From Woeseiaceae bacterium (lineage in GTDB: Bacteria; Pseudomonadota; Gammaproteobacteria; Steroidobacterales; Woeseiaceae): a stretch of 64,000 bases of DNA. This document shows, one piece after another, positions 45,258 to 54,128 of the stretch. The translations under genes were made by a program, and so were the position numbers. The stretch is from contig JAJFKU010000061.1 in the NCBI GenBank assembly GCA_021773035.1, forward strand, positions 91,849-155,848, in the 5' to 3' direction. Below the pieces are notes generated by a model that saw only the letters and a program-made list of their open reading frames with translations, did not search any database and was not told the DNA's origin. Numbering within the stretch: position 1 is the stretch's first letter; each line of letters opens with the position of its first letter.

Positions 45258-46364
45258 GTGAAACTACGCTATAAAATCCTGAACGGTTTTTTCGCCCTGT
45301 TGGCGATCGCGATAACCGCTCTGGCTCTGGTCGTCAGTCACACCGAAGAATGTGGTCCGGCGCCCGCCGCCGTCCAGGACGGCGAACAGATGAAGGCGGT
45401 TATTTCCCGTTGTTACGGTTCACCCGATGTCCTCGAATTCGTCGACGTCGAAAAACCGCAGCCGGACGACGACGAAGTCCTGGTAAGAATCCAGGCGGCT
45501 TCCGTCAATCCGCTCGACTGGCACTACATGCGCGGGTCACCCTACCTGATGCGCGTGGAGTCCGGTCTGGGTGTGCCCGATGACACCAGCGTTGGAGTGG
45601 ATTTCGCCGGCACGGTCGAAGCGGTTGGCAGCAAGGTCACGCGTTTCAAGCCTGGCGATGAGGTGTTCGGCGGTACTAGCGGCGCTTTTGCAGAATACGC
45701 TGCAGTCCGGGATGGTCGGGGACTGGCGATGAAGCCGGCAAACGTGAGTTTCGAGCAGGCTGCTGCCGTGCCCATCGCCGGACTCACAGCGTTGCAGGCG
45801 TTACGTGACAAGGGGCAGATCAAGGCGGGTCAGAAAGTCCTGATAAACGGTGCCTCCGGCGGCGTCGGAACCTTAGCCGTGCAGATTGCCAAGTCGTTTG
45901 GCGCGGAAGTGACGGGCGTGTGCAGTACGAGGAATGTAGAGATGGTGCGTTCGATTGGCGCGGATCACGTTATCGACTACAAGAAAGACGACTACACGAA
46001 GTCTGGCAAACAATACGACCTTATCGTTGACATGGTTGGCAATCACGGCTTGCTCGCCAACAGGAAGGTACTCACGCCGGATGGAAAGATGGTGCTGGTC
46101 GGAGGCGCGAAAGGCAATTGGGTCGCGCCGCTGATGGGGCCGATCAAGGCGCTCTTGTTGTCGCCGTTCGTGGACCAGGAGATTGGTATGATCCTTGCGG
46201 AGTTCAACACGGAAGACCTGGATACGCTCGCTGAACTCATGCAGGCGGGGGTTGTCACGCCGGTGATCGACAGGCGTTATTCTCTGAGCGAGGTGCCGGA
46301 TGCAATTCGTTACTCAGAAACGGGGCGCGCTCATGGGAAGATAGTGATTACACCGCTGCAATGA
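45258..46364 (+). CDS. Membrane-anchored NAD(P)-dependent MDR oxidoreductase (quinone reductase-like)
   Basis: About 368 residues from GTG 45258, chosen because CGGAGA lies nine bases upstream; a GTG at 45228 would add ten residues. An N-terminal hydrophobic segment (ILNGFFALLAIAITALALVV) precedes the MDR fold: VDFAGTVEAVGSKVTRFKPGDEVFGG, then the nucleotide loop GASGGVGTLAVQIAK. No zinc ligands are evident, placing it with quinone oxidoreductase or reticulon-interacting-like members. The membrane anchor is unusual for the family. It overlaps the next gene by four bases. Confidence 0.83.
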   Translation: MKLRYKILNGFFALLAIAITALALVVSHTEECGPAPAAVQDGEQMKAVISRCYGSPDVLEFVDVEKPQPDDDEVLVRIQAASVNPLDWHYMRGSPYLMRVESGLGVPDDTSVGVDFAGTVEAVGSKVTRFKPGDEVFGGTSGAFAEYAAVRDGRGLAMKPANVSFEQAAAVPIAGLTALQALRDKGQIKAGQKVLINGASGGVGTLAVQIAKSFGAEVTGVCSTRNVEMVRSIGADHVIDYKKDDYTKSGKQYDLIVDMVGNHGLLANRKVLTPDGKMVLVGGAKGNWVAPLMGPIKALLLSPFVDQEIGMILAEFNTEDLDTLAELMQAGVVTPVIDRRYSLSEVPDAIRYSETGRAHGKIVITPLQ

Positions 46365-46954
46365 AGCTGAAGGGGGAAACCAAGGCACCTGCCTGTATAC
46401 CGGCTGCCCTTGTGACCGCAGGCCTTTTTCTATCGACATCCGTGCTTGCAGGAAGCGATGGCCCGGCCGATGGCGCTCCGGCTGAACTCAGTCACTGGGC
46501 AAAGCTGATCGGTGAGTGGTCGACGACGGAGGAAGGGTTGAAGCCCGATGGTTCCGAATGGGCGCCGTCAAATGGTGCTGACTGGAACTTCTACTGGTCG
46601 TTCGACGGGTGGGGCGTCAAAGACGACTATACGTCGCCGCCGCTGTCGGAGGCGGTCGAGGACGAAAGCAAGCGACAACGCGGCACCAATTTGCGGATTT
46701 ATAATCCTGCGACGAAGCAATGGGTAATGACGTGGTTGACCATTGCGTCGACCCAGCCGGCAAACTTCACCGCGACTTCGAGCGATTACGAAATTGTCAT
46801 GCTTTCCGATGTGGCGAACCCCCAGGGCTTCTTTGGCCGGGTTACGTTCTTCGATATGACCGCGACATCTTTCGAATGGAAGCTTGAGTGGTCGAAGGAT
46901 CGGGAACAGTGGATGGAGGTCTATCGCATTCACGGGACGCGAAAAACTCGCTAG
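46361..46954 (+). CDS. Small exported protein, DUF1579-like
   Basis: 197 residues with a signal peptide (about 11-31, ending SVLAG). The mature part has LIGEWSTTEEGLKPDGSEW, NFYWSFDGWGVKDDY and NLRIYNPATKQWVMTWLT, which resemble lipocalin-like DUF1579 proteins of unknown role. ATGA overlap with the oxidoreductase indicates co-translation. It converges with the ABC permease gene across 16 bases. No catalytic residues can be named. Confidence 0.7.
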   Translation: MKLKGETKAPACIPAALVTAGLFLSTSVLAGSDGPADGAPAELSHWAKLIGEWSTTEEGLKPDGSEWAPSNGADWNFYWSFDGWGVKDDYTSPPLSEAVEDESKRQRGTNLRIYNPATKQWVMTWLTIASTQPANFTATSSDYEIVMLSDVANPQGFFGRVTFFDMTATSFEWKLEWSKDREQWMEVYRIHGTRKTR

Positions 46955-46970
46955 AACCGTCCGCTGGTAA

Positions 46971-48179
46971 TCAAACGCTTCTCGTTGCTATGGCCGGTGG
47001 CACGGACGCTGCGCGCCGCGCAGGTTCGATGACGGCAAGCGTTGAGAGTACCCATAGCGTCAGGATGCCTGCCGGCAGGAGCGTCCAGTCGAGCCTCGGT
47101 AGCGAAAAAGACGTTTCGAGCCAGTACGCGACCGCTACAGTCAGCAGTGTGCCGAGCAGGGCGCCGGCGGTGGTTACGATCCAGTTCTCAAGCATGAACT
47201 GTTTGACGATGTCCCGCCGCCTTGCGCCGAGTGCGCGGCGAGTGCCGATTTGCCGGGTACGCTGAGTGACATGGAAAGAAGACAGGCCGACAATGACCAG
47301 CGCGGTCAATCCGATCAACAACGTGATGACAACGCCCAGTATGATGGCCATGCCACGGTCACGCCGGTAAGATCTTGCCGCAATTTCTTCCAGCGACCGT
47401 ACGCTGTTGACTACTCGTTTTCTGTTCGACTCGCCGAGTTGTTGCTCTATGACGGGTAGTAAGCCGTCCCGCATGCCGGGTTCGACACGAACGATGTAGG
47501 TGTTGGTCGTCCGTCCTGGTTTCCCCGGCTGCACGACAACGCTCCCCAGCTTATCCCAGCCAACCCAGGAGCCGTGCATGTGGCCGATGATACCAACAAT
47601 CGTGGACTGCTCCATGCTGCCCCAGTAGACCGCTTTACCGAGTGCATCTTCGTCCGGAAACAGTGCGTCAGCCAGTTCCTGGGTTACCAGTACGGATGCC
47701 GGCGCGGGTGTATCGTCGGTGGGCAGATTGTAGTGCACTTCCTCCGGGTAGAAATTGCGGCCGCGACTGAGCTCGATGCCAAAGGCGTCAAGCCCTTCTT
47801 CGCTCCATTGGTAACGTCCTGCCGAAGCCGCGTCAATGGTCTCGTCCGCTACGGTGCGCAGGCCGGTGCCGGAGCCCCCACCACTTAACGGCACGGCGTT
47901 CGTTACGGTTGCTGCGCTTACTCCTGGTATCGACTTGAGTAAATCGATGTCGTTTCTGATGCTGTCGGCCACGTCGAAGTCGTCGCCGAAGCCCCGTACG
48001 TTGGCGACGATGACGTTGTCGACATCGATCCCGGTATCACGGCTCATTTTCTCGATTCTTTGCAGAACGATGAACAGGGAGTTAATGACGATCGCAAGGG
48101 TTACGGCGATCTGCAACGCTACGAGCAGCGGGCCGGTCTTGTTTCGCAGCAGCGATGAAACCATCGGACCAATTCCCAT
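46971..48179 (-). CDS. ABC exporter permease, MacB/FtsX type, 2
   Basis: 402 residues with a first transmembrane helix near residues 15-40, an extracytoplasmic domain, and three C-terminal helices in the FtsX region (GMAIILGVVITLLIGLTALVIVGL, TQRTRQIGTRRALGARRRDIVKQFMLENW). AGGAGC lies before the ATG. It is the last gene of the sigma-factor unit and probably forms a heterodimer with the permease encoded 11 bases upstream. MacB-like systems act as mechanotransducers on periplasmic substrates. Confidence 0.9.
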   Translation of the reverse strand: MGIGPMVSSLLRNKTGPLLVALQIAVTLAIVINSLFIVLQRIEKMSRDTGIDVDNVIVANVRGFGDDFDVADSIRNDIDLLKSIPGVSAATVTNAVPLSGGGSGTGLRTVADETIDAASAGRYQWSEEGLDAFGIELSRGRNFYPEEVHYNLPTDDTPAPASVLVTQELADALFPDEDALGKAVYWGSMEQSTIVGIIGHMHGSWVGWDKLGSVVVQPGKPGRTTNTYIVRVEPGMRDGLLPVIEQQLGESNRKRVVNSVRSLEEIAARSYRRDRGMAIILGVVITLLIGLTALVIVGLSSFHVTQRTRQIGTRRALGARRRDIVKQFMLENWIVTTAGALLGTLLTVAVAYWLETSFSLPRLDWTLLPAGILTLWVLSTLAVIEPARRAASVPPAIATRSV

Positions 48180-48189
48180 ATCGGTGCTC

Positions 48190-49506
48190 CTATTGTGTCT
48201 TCAGCTGAGTCGCGGGCGGTACCTGGCAAACGCGCCACGCAGGATAGAGGCCTGCAACCATACTGCTGACAATCGCGGCAACGATCGCCGTTAGCACAAT
48301 GACCCAGTCCAGTCTTATGAGACCCGGAGGAGATTGATAAACATACTGGATACCCTGCAGGCCAAGAAAGGCGAGGGCAAGACCGATCAAACCACCGGAA
48401 AACCCGATAACGGCGACCTCGACGATCTGCTGCCTGAAGATAATCCGGCGGCTGGCGCCCAATGCACGGCGCAGACTGGTCTCGCCCTTCTTGCCAATGA
48501 ACTTGGTCAGCAACAACGTGATTGTGCTCAACAGGCATACCACGAGAAACAAAAAGGAAAGCCCCAGTAGTACGCTGGAATCGTTGGCAACGACTTCGTG
48601 ATAGTCCATCCACTCCATAACGTCATACAGGCGGTTGTTGAGCGGGCGCTGAAAACGACCGAGTTTTTTCTGTTCTTCGGCGTAGGCATCGAGATGAGCA
48701 ACAAACGAGTCGCGGTCACGGGCGCTTTCGAGTTCGACGAAGTACTGTAGCCAGATCGCCTCTGAGTTCAGCCAATCGCCGAATGACGAGATGTCCTCTG
48801 ATTTCCAGCCCCAGTCACTGCCATTGGAATCCAGTTCCAGGCTGCGGGTGAGGCCAAACGGGATGAACATTTCGTTTACTTCCTGGAAGCCTCCGTTGAT
48901 GGGGTCGTAGAAGCGCGGTGTGGGTTCCCAGGTATCGATTACACCGGTTATCTGAAATCGCGAGCCGCCCATTGTTAGCCACTCGCCGACGCTGTTTTTG
49001 CCGCCAAACAGCCGCTCATTGAGTTGCTTTGTCAGGACGACTACTGCCTCGGCTGCCGCATCAGACGACCGATCCCAACCGTCGCCGTGAAGAAAAGGGA
49101 CATCGAACATTGCGAAAAAATCGCCGCTCGTTACGCGAGCCGTCGCCTCGAACGGGAGCTCGTCCTCATTACGGGGCTCGACCACGAGGCTTGACTCATA
49201 CATGGCCACCTGACGCTTACCCTCAGCCAGCGCAAGCAGCCGGTCGGCGTCCTGAAAAGTTACCTGATGTGGTGGCAGTTCCGGCTTGTTCGAATCAAAC
49301 GGGCGAATCGGGTTCCATGCATCCAGTGTCACCGCGAACAACTTCTCACTTTTTTGCGGTATCGGGTTGCCGCTCATCATGTAGTACACGGACAGGGTCG
49401 TCATACTAACGCCGATACCGACTGCGACAGCGGCAATCATCAGTGCCGTCATCATCGGGTTTCTCCGCATGCTTTTTATAGCGAGGGTTACGTTGTAGCC
49501 GAACAT
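48190..49506 (-). CDS. ABC exporter permease, MacB/FtsX type, 1
   Basis: 438 residues. The N-terminal helix (PMMTALMIAAVAVGIGVSMTT) is followed by a periplasmic core domain and an FtsX region with GKKGETSLRRALGASRRIIFRQQIVE. GGGAGCC precedes the ATG, which overlaps the ATPase gene end by 19 bases. Two permeases of the same type in tandem, each with its own periplasmic domain, indicate a heteromeric exporter or lipoprotein-release-like complex. Confidence 0.91.
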   Translation of the reverse strand: MFGYNVTLAIKSMRRNPMMTALMIAAVAVGIGVSMTTLSVYYMMSGNPIPQKSEKLFAVTLDAWNPIRPFDSNKPELPPHQVTFQDADRLLALAEGKRQVAMYESSLVVEPRNEDELPFEATARVTSGDFFAMFDVPFLHGDGWDRSSDAAAEAVVVLTKQLNERLFGGKNSVGEWLTMGGSRFQITGVIDTWEPTPRFYDPINGGFQEVNEMFIPFGLTRSLELDSNGSDWGWKSEDISSFGDWLNSEAIWLQYFVELESARDRDSFVAHLDAYAEEQKKLGRFQRPLNNRLYDVMEWMDYHEVVANDSSVLLGLSFLFLVVCLLSTITLLLTKFIGKKGETSLRRALGASRRIIFRQQIVEVAVIGFSGGLIGLALAFLGLQGIQYVYQSPPGLIRLDWVIVLTAIVAAIVSSMVAGLYPAWRVCQVPPATQLKTQ

Positions 49507-50231
49507 TCGAGGCTCCCTGTTTCGAGTTGCGCGCTACGCGGGATTTCTTCCTGCAGGTGAGCGACATGGTGGTCGGAGACGCGCCCGTCTGTCAGATGAA
49601 TGTTTCTGCCGGCCCTTCGTGCAAGATCGGGATCATGAGTTACCATTACTATCGTCGTGCCGCCGGCATGAATGCTCTCAAGCAGTTCCATGACCTGGCC
49701 CGCCATTGCCGAATCGAGATTGCCCGTCGGCTCATCCGCCAATAGCAGCCGGGGCTCACCGGCCAGCGCTCTCGCGATGGCAACGCGCTGCTGCTGTCCG
49801 CCGGACAACTGAGCTGGCAGATGCTTCATGCGCGAGGCCAGCCCGACAGTCTCCAGCGCATTTTCGATGCGTTGTTTGCGCTCGCCCGCCGGCAACCGGC
49901 GGTAACGCAAGGGTACATCTACGTTCTCAAAGAGATTCAGGTCAGGAATCAGGTTGAAGCTCTGGAATATGAAGCCAATCTTGCGATTGCGATACACCGA
50001 GCGCTCGTCATCGTTGAGGTGGCTGACATCTTTACCGTCCAGCACAAAACTGCCGTGTTCGAACGATTCCAGCAATCCGGCGATATTGAGGAAAGTCGTC
50101 TTACCAGACCCTGACGGTCCGGTGACTGCAACGAACTCTCCTTCGTCGACCGCCAGCGTCATGTTACGCAGCGCATGGGTTTCAACGAGTTCGGTGCGGT
50201 AGATTTTCTTAATATCGGTCATTTGCAGCAT
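49488..50231 (-). CDS. ABC transporter ATP-binding protein (LolD/MacB N-domain type)
   Basis: 247 residues. Walker [11 protein letters not shown]-loop [13 protein letters not shown], signature LSGGQQQR, Walker [13 protein letters not shown] and H-loop MVTHDPDLA are complete. GGAGC precedes the start. It energises the two FtsX-type permeases encoded just downstream. The gap of 73 bases to the preceding DUF4097 gene still reads as one unit. Confidence 0.95.
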   Translation of the reverse strand: MLQMTDIKKIYRTELVETHALRNMTLAVDEGEFVAVTGPSGSGKTTFLNIAGLLESFEHGSFVLDGKDVSHLNDDERSVYRNRKIGFIFQSFNLIPDLNLFENVDVPLRYRRLPAGERKQRIENALETVGLASRMKHLPAQLSGGQQQRVAIARALAGEPRLLLADEPTGNLDSAMAGQVMELLESIHAGGTTIVMVTHDPDLARRAGRNIHLTDGRVSDHHVAHLQEEIPRSAQLETGSLECSATT

Positions 50232-50304
50232 GGAAAGCTCCGTTATATGACTACCAGTATTGGACGTCGGACGACATCAAAAGGTTTGCAACAAGGCATC
50301 GGGG

Positions 50305-51117
50305 CTATTTGGCTTTCAGGATACGAATATTCCCGTTCAGCGATTTCATCCGTACGATCGGACCGCCGCCATTGATGTTTGCGATAATGACGCTGTCTAT
50401 TCTGACTTCCATGCCACGCCGGTTATCTTTGTATTCAATGTTTGGTTCGCTGGGTTGTACGTCCACTTCGAAATCCGAGACGATTTCTCCCTGAGTCGTG
50501 TCGAGATGAACCTGAACGCCGAGGTTTTCCGGTAAGTACAGATTCAGTTCACCGTTGACCGACTCCATTGACGAGGCGGTTACATCGTCGATGCTGTCGA
50601 AGGAGATGTTGACGGTGTCGTTTATGCTGGTGGCTATAACCGAACCGGATATTCCTCTCGCTGTGATAGGACCGTTGGTGTTGCTCAGCTGCAGGTTACC
50701 GCTAATGTTACTGACGATGATTTCGCTGTCGTTGCGAGCACTGAGTTCCAGGTTCGCGCGTTTTGGCACGCGCGCCACGATCGATACCTTGTTGGCACGC
50801 CGGTCTGAGTCGACGGAGATTTTATTATCCTGCTCCTCGACTTCCAGGGAGTAGCCTGAGTGAGTAACCGGAGTCACTCCAGAGGGCGTAACGATGACGC
50901 GGTCGCCTTCTTCGATCGATACATCGAACGCTGCATCATCGCGTTCTTCTCCAATGACTTCTATACGAGCGGATGTCATGCCGATCTCAAGCGATACAGG
51001 CTCACCCGGATTGGACAACGGGATATTGATCGTGCGCGAGTCCGTTTGCGCCAAAGCCGTCGTCATCGTCAGTAGCAACGCCAGCGCGGCGCCCGTTCCG
51101 ACTATCAGTGATCTCAT
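50305..51117 (-). CDS. Exported DUF4097-like beta-rich protein, 2
   Basis: About 270 residues with a signal peptide (about 3-24, ending ALAQ). Repeated beta-strand motifs such as NLQLSNTNGPITARGISGSVIATSIND and DSIDDVTASSMESVNGELNLYLPEN are typical of DUF4097 putative adhesin or right-handed repeat proteins. ATG 51117 is chosen because GGAGAAC lies seven bases upstream; an ATG at 51129 overlaps the previous stop but has no ribosome site. Function is not known; it likely works in the periplasm or at the outer membrane with the ABC system. Confidence 0.8.
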   Translation of the reverse strand: MRSLIVGTGAALALLLTMTTALAQTDSRTINIPLSNPGEPVSLEIGMTSARIEVIGEERDDAAFDVSIEEGDRVIVTPSGVTPVTHSGYSLEVEEQDNKISVDSDRRANKVSIVARVPKRANLELSARNDSEIIVSNISGNLQLSNTNGPITARGISGSVIATSINDTVNISFDSIDDVTASSMESVNGELNLYLPENLGVQVHLDTTQGEIVSDFEVDVQPSEPNIEYKDNRRGMEVRIDSVIIANINGGGPIVRMKSLNGNIRILKAK

Positions 51118-51128
51118 GATGTTCTCCA

Positions 51129-51965
51129 TTAGCGATGTTTCTGAATTCGAACGTCGCCGTTTGTCGACGAGATCGAGTAGGTTGGGCCGCCGGCGCCGAT
51201 GCGCAGGCCCGTGAGTTTTCGGATCCGGTAACGGTTCCGATCGCCCTCGGTGCTGTGCTCAACAGACGCCGGCAGATCGATGCCTGCTACCTGCAGTTCA
51301 GACAGTACTTCGCCGTTGAACAGGTCGAGCGCGACATCCATGCCCGTATTCGCAGGTATGTCCAGCGTGATGTCGCCGTTAATGGTAGCAATCGTGCAAT
51401 TGGCCGTGGGTGGCCTGGAAAAACCGAGTTCGACGCCACCGTTAACGCTTTCAACCGCACCGCAGTTCTGGATGTCGTGCACTTTTATGGGGCCGTTGAC
51501 ATTGCTTGCAGTAACCCGTCCGGCAATCTCCCTGATATCGATCCGGCCGTCCATCACGGTGCTGGCGTCAACGAGAGTGCCAGGCGGAGCGACAATATCG
51601 AACTGAACATCGAGACGGCATCCGTCACAGCGTTCGTGAGTGTTCCGGTGCGTATCCGCGTCGCCTACCCGTATGGATACCCCATTTGAGTCGCTCTCGA
51701 TACGAAGCTCGAGGACTTTCAGCGACTGCTCGAAGCTCGCCTGGTCAGGTGCTGATCGCAACTGTGTTGTGGATACGACGATCTGCCCGCCGGTGCCGGG
51801 GCGGACGCGAACGTTGCCCCAGATGTTGCTGATAGTCAGTTGCGGTGAGTCTGTTTGCACCGCATAACGTTCCTGCCACGTGCGCTGTTCGACGACCGGT
51901 GTCGCAGCGTTCGCGATGCCTGCGAGCAGGGCTAGGGTGGTCAATAAGCTAATAGAGGGTTTCAT
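51129..51965 (-). CDS. Exported DUF4097-like beta-rich protein, 1
   Basis: 278 residues with signal peptide (about 1-20). NIWGNVRVRPGTGGQIVVS, GRIDIREIAGRVTASNVNGPIKV and CTIATINGDITLDIPAN show the same repeat style as the next gene. It contains CDGC and one more Cys pair site (QNCGAV, NCTI), so disulfides are possible. It overlaps the HEAT-repeat gene by four bases (ATGA) and the next gene's region closely. The pair is likely a duplication. Confidence 0.82.
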   Translation of the reverse strand: MKPSISLLTTLALLAGIANAATPVVEQRTWQERYAVQTDSPQLTISNIWGNVRVRPGTGGQIVVSTTQLRSAPDQASFEQSLKVLELRIESDSNGVSIRVGDADTHRNTHERCDGCRLDVQFDIVAPPGTLVDASTVMDGRIDIREIAGRVTASNVNGPIKVHDIQNCGAVESVNGGVELGFSRPPTANCTIATINGDITLDIPANTGMDVALDLFNGEVLSELQVAGIDLPASVEHSTEGDRNRYRIRKLTGLRIGAGGPTYSISSTNGDVRIQKHR

Positions 51966-52672
51966 ATAATATCTCGCTTGATTGAAGTTGATACATGTCC
52001 CGCAATATCCGGATGTAGCAGGTCCGCCTCGGCGAACTTTTGTAGTTGCAGAACTTGCTGTTGGCTACCGTTACGAAGCACCAGGTCGACCAGCGCCATT
52101 TGCACTAGTGGCGATTCTGTCTGCTGTAGCATTTCCATCAACGGTCCGCCGACATCCGGGTTGTTGAGCTGGGTACCGAGTGCGTTGATCGCTGCAGAGC
52201 GGATCGACGGTACACGATCGTTCTCGGCGCGATTTAACAGGGCAAGCACGACCTCGGAGTCGTCGCCGGCGACCTGCGCGGCGTCCATTACTCCGCGCAG
52301 GCGCTTGCCGGCCGTATCGTTTTCGAGGCGGTCGAGTATCAGATTGCGATTCAGCATCACGACGTTTTCCTCGAGTGCGGTCAGCCTCGAACCGCTGTCA
52401 ACGGGTTCTTCGCTTGTCAGTTTCCCTGCGCCGAGGCCGATGAGGAGACAGGCAGTCGCTGTCAGCCAGCCAGAGTTGCCACTGAAGCCAAGGAATTTTC
52501 CAAGCCGCACAGACAGCGTCGGGCGACCGGCTTTCTCGAGTCGCCGATAGAACGCCTGTCGCAGCTGCGGTGACGGTTCCTCGTCGCGAATACCGCCCAG
52601 TGCATCCCACAGTCGACTCTCTGCCGCGTTCTCAGCGTCGAACGGCAATCCGCTTCTGTTCCTGTCAGACAT
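51962..52672 (-). CDS. Single-pass membrane protein with HEAT-like repeats, putative anti-sigma factor
   Basis: About 236 residues. A cytoplasmic N-terminus (about 1-65) contains SPQLRQAFYRRLEKAG, typical of sigma-operon membrane proteins. A single helix (GWLTATACLLIGLGAGKL) is followed by HEAT-like repeats (VVLALLNRAENDRVPSIRSAAINALGTQL, GPLMEMLQQTESPLVQMALVDLV). ATG 52672 is preferred because GGAG lies nine bases upstream; it overlaps the sigma gene end. Position and topology suggest an anti-sigma factor, but there is no zinc-finger anti-sigma motif, so this is inference. Confidence 0.72.
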   Translation of the reverse strand: MSDRNRSGLPFDAENAAESRLWDALGGIRDEEPSPQLRQAFYRRLEKAGRPTLSVRLGKFLGFSGNSGWLTATACLLIGLGAGKLTSEEPVDSGSRLTALEENVVMLNRNLILDRLENDTAGKRLRGVMDAAQVAGDDSEVVLALLNRAENDRVPSIRSAAINALGTQLNNPDVGGPLMEMLQQTESPLVQMALVDLVLRNGSQQQVLQLQKFAEADLLHPDIAGHVSTSIKRDII

Positions 52673-53234
52673 CGATAGGTGCTCCATTAATACTGGTGTA
52701 AGTAGAATTCAGCTGCGCCATTGCCCGGTGCATACGTACCCGCGCCGCGCCCGCGTTACAGCCAAGTGCCTGGCCGAGTTCGTCATATCCGTCGAATTCG
52801 AAGCGGCCCAGCCAGATAACCTGCTGGGCGGCGACCGGGAGTTCTGCCAGCGCCTGCATGACGAGTGTCATTGTCTGTGATCCCGCAGCTGACTGTTCAG
52901 CGGAGCGCCGGTCTGTCAGGTGCTCGTCGACTGTGTCGTCATCGATCGAAGTGTTACTGCGTCGCCTGGACCGTCTCAGGTAGTCGAGCGTAACGTTGCG
53001 GGCAATGTTGAACATCCAGGCCTTGAACAGACCCTCGCCGCGAAAGCTGCCGGCGCTGCGAAGAATCTTCAGGAAAACGTCCTGGACGAGATCCTCGCTC
53101 TCGGTGCGGTGCCGGGTTATCTGCAGGCAGAACTGGTAGACGGCGCGGTGATGGCGCTCAAACAGGGTGGCGAGACAGGATGGGTCGCCATCGGCGACCC
53201 ATTGAATCAGTTGTTCGTCTGTCACTGCCTGCAT
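52665..53234 (-). CDS. ECF-type RNA polymerase sigma factor
   Basis: 189 residues. Region 2 covers about residues 20-90 (FERHHRAVYQFCLQITRH, EDLVQDVFLKILRSAGSF, AWMFNIARNVTLDYLRR) and region 4 about 125-180 (ALAELPVAAQQVIWLGRFE, YDELGQALGCNAGAARVRMHRA). It heads a seven-gene unit and probably controls it in response to an envelope signal. A candidate self-regulated promoter lies just upstream (53262-53286). Confidence 0.93.
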   Translation of the reverse strand: MQAVTDEQLIQWVADGDPSCLATLFERHHRAVYQFCLQITRHRTESEDLVQDVFLKILRSAGSFRGEGLFKAWMFNIARNVTLDYLRRSRRRSNTSIDDDTVDEHLTDRRSAEQSAAGSQTMTLVMQALAELPVAAQQVIWLGRFEFDGYDELGQALGCNAGAARVRMHRAMAQLNSTYTSINGAPIDV

Positions 53235-53240
53235 CGGAAA

Positions 53241-53277
53241 TCTCTCGTCTATGTCAGAAACGACGACCGACGAGAGA
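53241..53277. repeat. Inverted repeat between methyltransferase end and sigma gene
   Basis: TCTCTCGTC at 53241-53249 and GACGAGAGA at 53269-53277 form 9-base arms with a 19-base spacer. On the minus strand the hairpin follows the methyltransferase stop and is followed by TTTCC, so it may be a weak terminator. It also overlaps the candidate sigma promoter, so it could be an operator. Confidence 0.45.
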
Positions 53278-53286
53278 AAACGTTAC
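53262..53286 (-). promoter_or_regulatory. Candidate ECF-type promoter for the sigma operon
   Basis: On the minus strand GTAACG (53286-53281) is followed after 15 bases by CGTC (53265-53262), the kind of -35 and -10 elements used by several ECF groups. The sigma start codon begins 27 bases further on. The match is by eye, and many sequences contain such short words. Confidence 0.35.
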
Positions 53287-53295
53287 AGGCTTGGC

Positions 53296-54039
53296 TTATG
53301 GTTTCCTGAATAACATTGTGAAGCGGTCCGTATTGCCGCTTACAGAACGTCGGCCGACCTCGTATACGAGCTCATCGTCGGCGCGGAAATGCAGGTCCGT
53401 GTAGTCGACTAACTCGAAACCGAGGTCCAGTAACTCCTTGATGACCAGGACCGGGTCAATGCGGCGGCGGTTTTCGTTGCCCAACGCTTCCATGTGGCGG
53501 CGAGTATGGTCGACGACGCCATAAAGACCGCCGCTTTGGAGTGCCGCATAAACCTGACGATTCATGATCGCTCGTGCTTCCGCATCGAAGTTGTGAAGAT
53601 TACGAAAGGTCAGAACCATATCCAGGTTCCGGACGCCGAATTCGAACTCGTCCATCGTGTAGAAGCGGCTGCCTTCGGGACGGCGCAGATTGTCGGCAGT
53701 CGCCAGTACTTCGACGTTTTCGAAGCCAGGAGTACCCGCAATATTGTCTTTGACGCGTCCTGTTCCCATTGCGACATAGAACTGGCCGTTTTCGGCAAGC
53801 ACCGGTGCGAGAACCCGTGTATACCATCCGCCGCCGGGCATCAGCTCCAGAACACGCATGTCATCCTTGAGACCGAAGAAATTCAAGGTCTGCAGGGGTC
53901 TGCGATTCCTGTCCCGGTCAACGTCAGCTTGCGGGCGTGATTCGGCCGCCAGTGCAGCCATGACTTTCTCATCAATATCGTTTGCTGCCTGCGCGCCAAA
54001 CGACAGAGATAACAGTAGAACGGGAATCAGATACTTCAT
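53296..54039 (-). CDS. Exported class I SAM-dependent methyltransferase-like protein
   Basis: 247 residues with a clear signal peptide (KYLIPVLLLSLSFGAQA), then a methyltransferase fold with motif I MRVLELMPGGGWYTRVLAP and later VDHTRRHMEALGNENRRR. Export of a SAM-dependent enzyme is odd because SAM is cytoplasmic; such proteins are nevertheless widespread in Proteobacteria. Function is unknown, and it may bind another ligand. It diverges from the cysteine-dioxygenase-like gene across about 90 bases. Confidence 0.82.
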   Translation of the reverse strand: MKYLIPVLLLSLSFGAQAANDIDEKVMAALAAESRPQADVDRDRNRRPLQTLNFFGLKDDMRVLELMPGGGWYTRVLAPVLAENGQFYVAMGTGRVKDNIAGTPGFENVEVLATADNLRRPEGSRFYTMDEFEFGVRNLDMVLTFRNLHNFDAEARAIMNRQVYAALQSGGLYGVVDHTRRHMEALGNENRRRIDPVLVIKELLDLGFELVDYTDLHFRADDELVYEVGRRSVSGNTDRFTMLFRKP

Positions 54040-54128
54040 GTTTTGTTTCCTTTAGGGGCCAAATTGAAGACTATCAGTTTCTGAAGAACGTGTACTATTT
54101 CCGCTCTATCGGGTTTTGGGAATACGTG

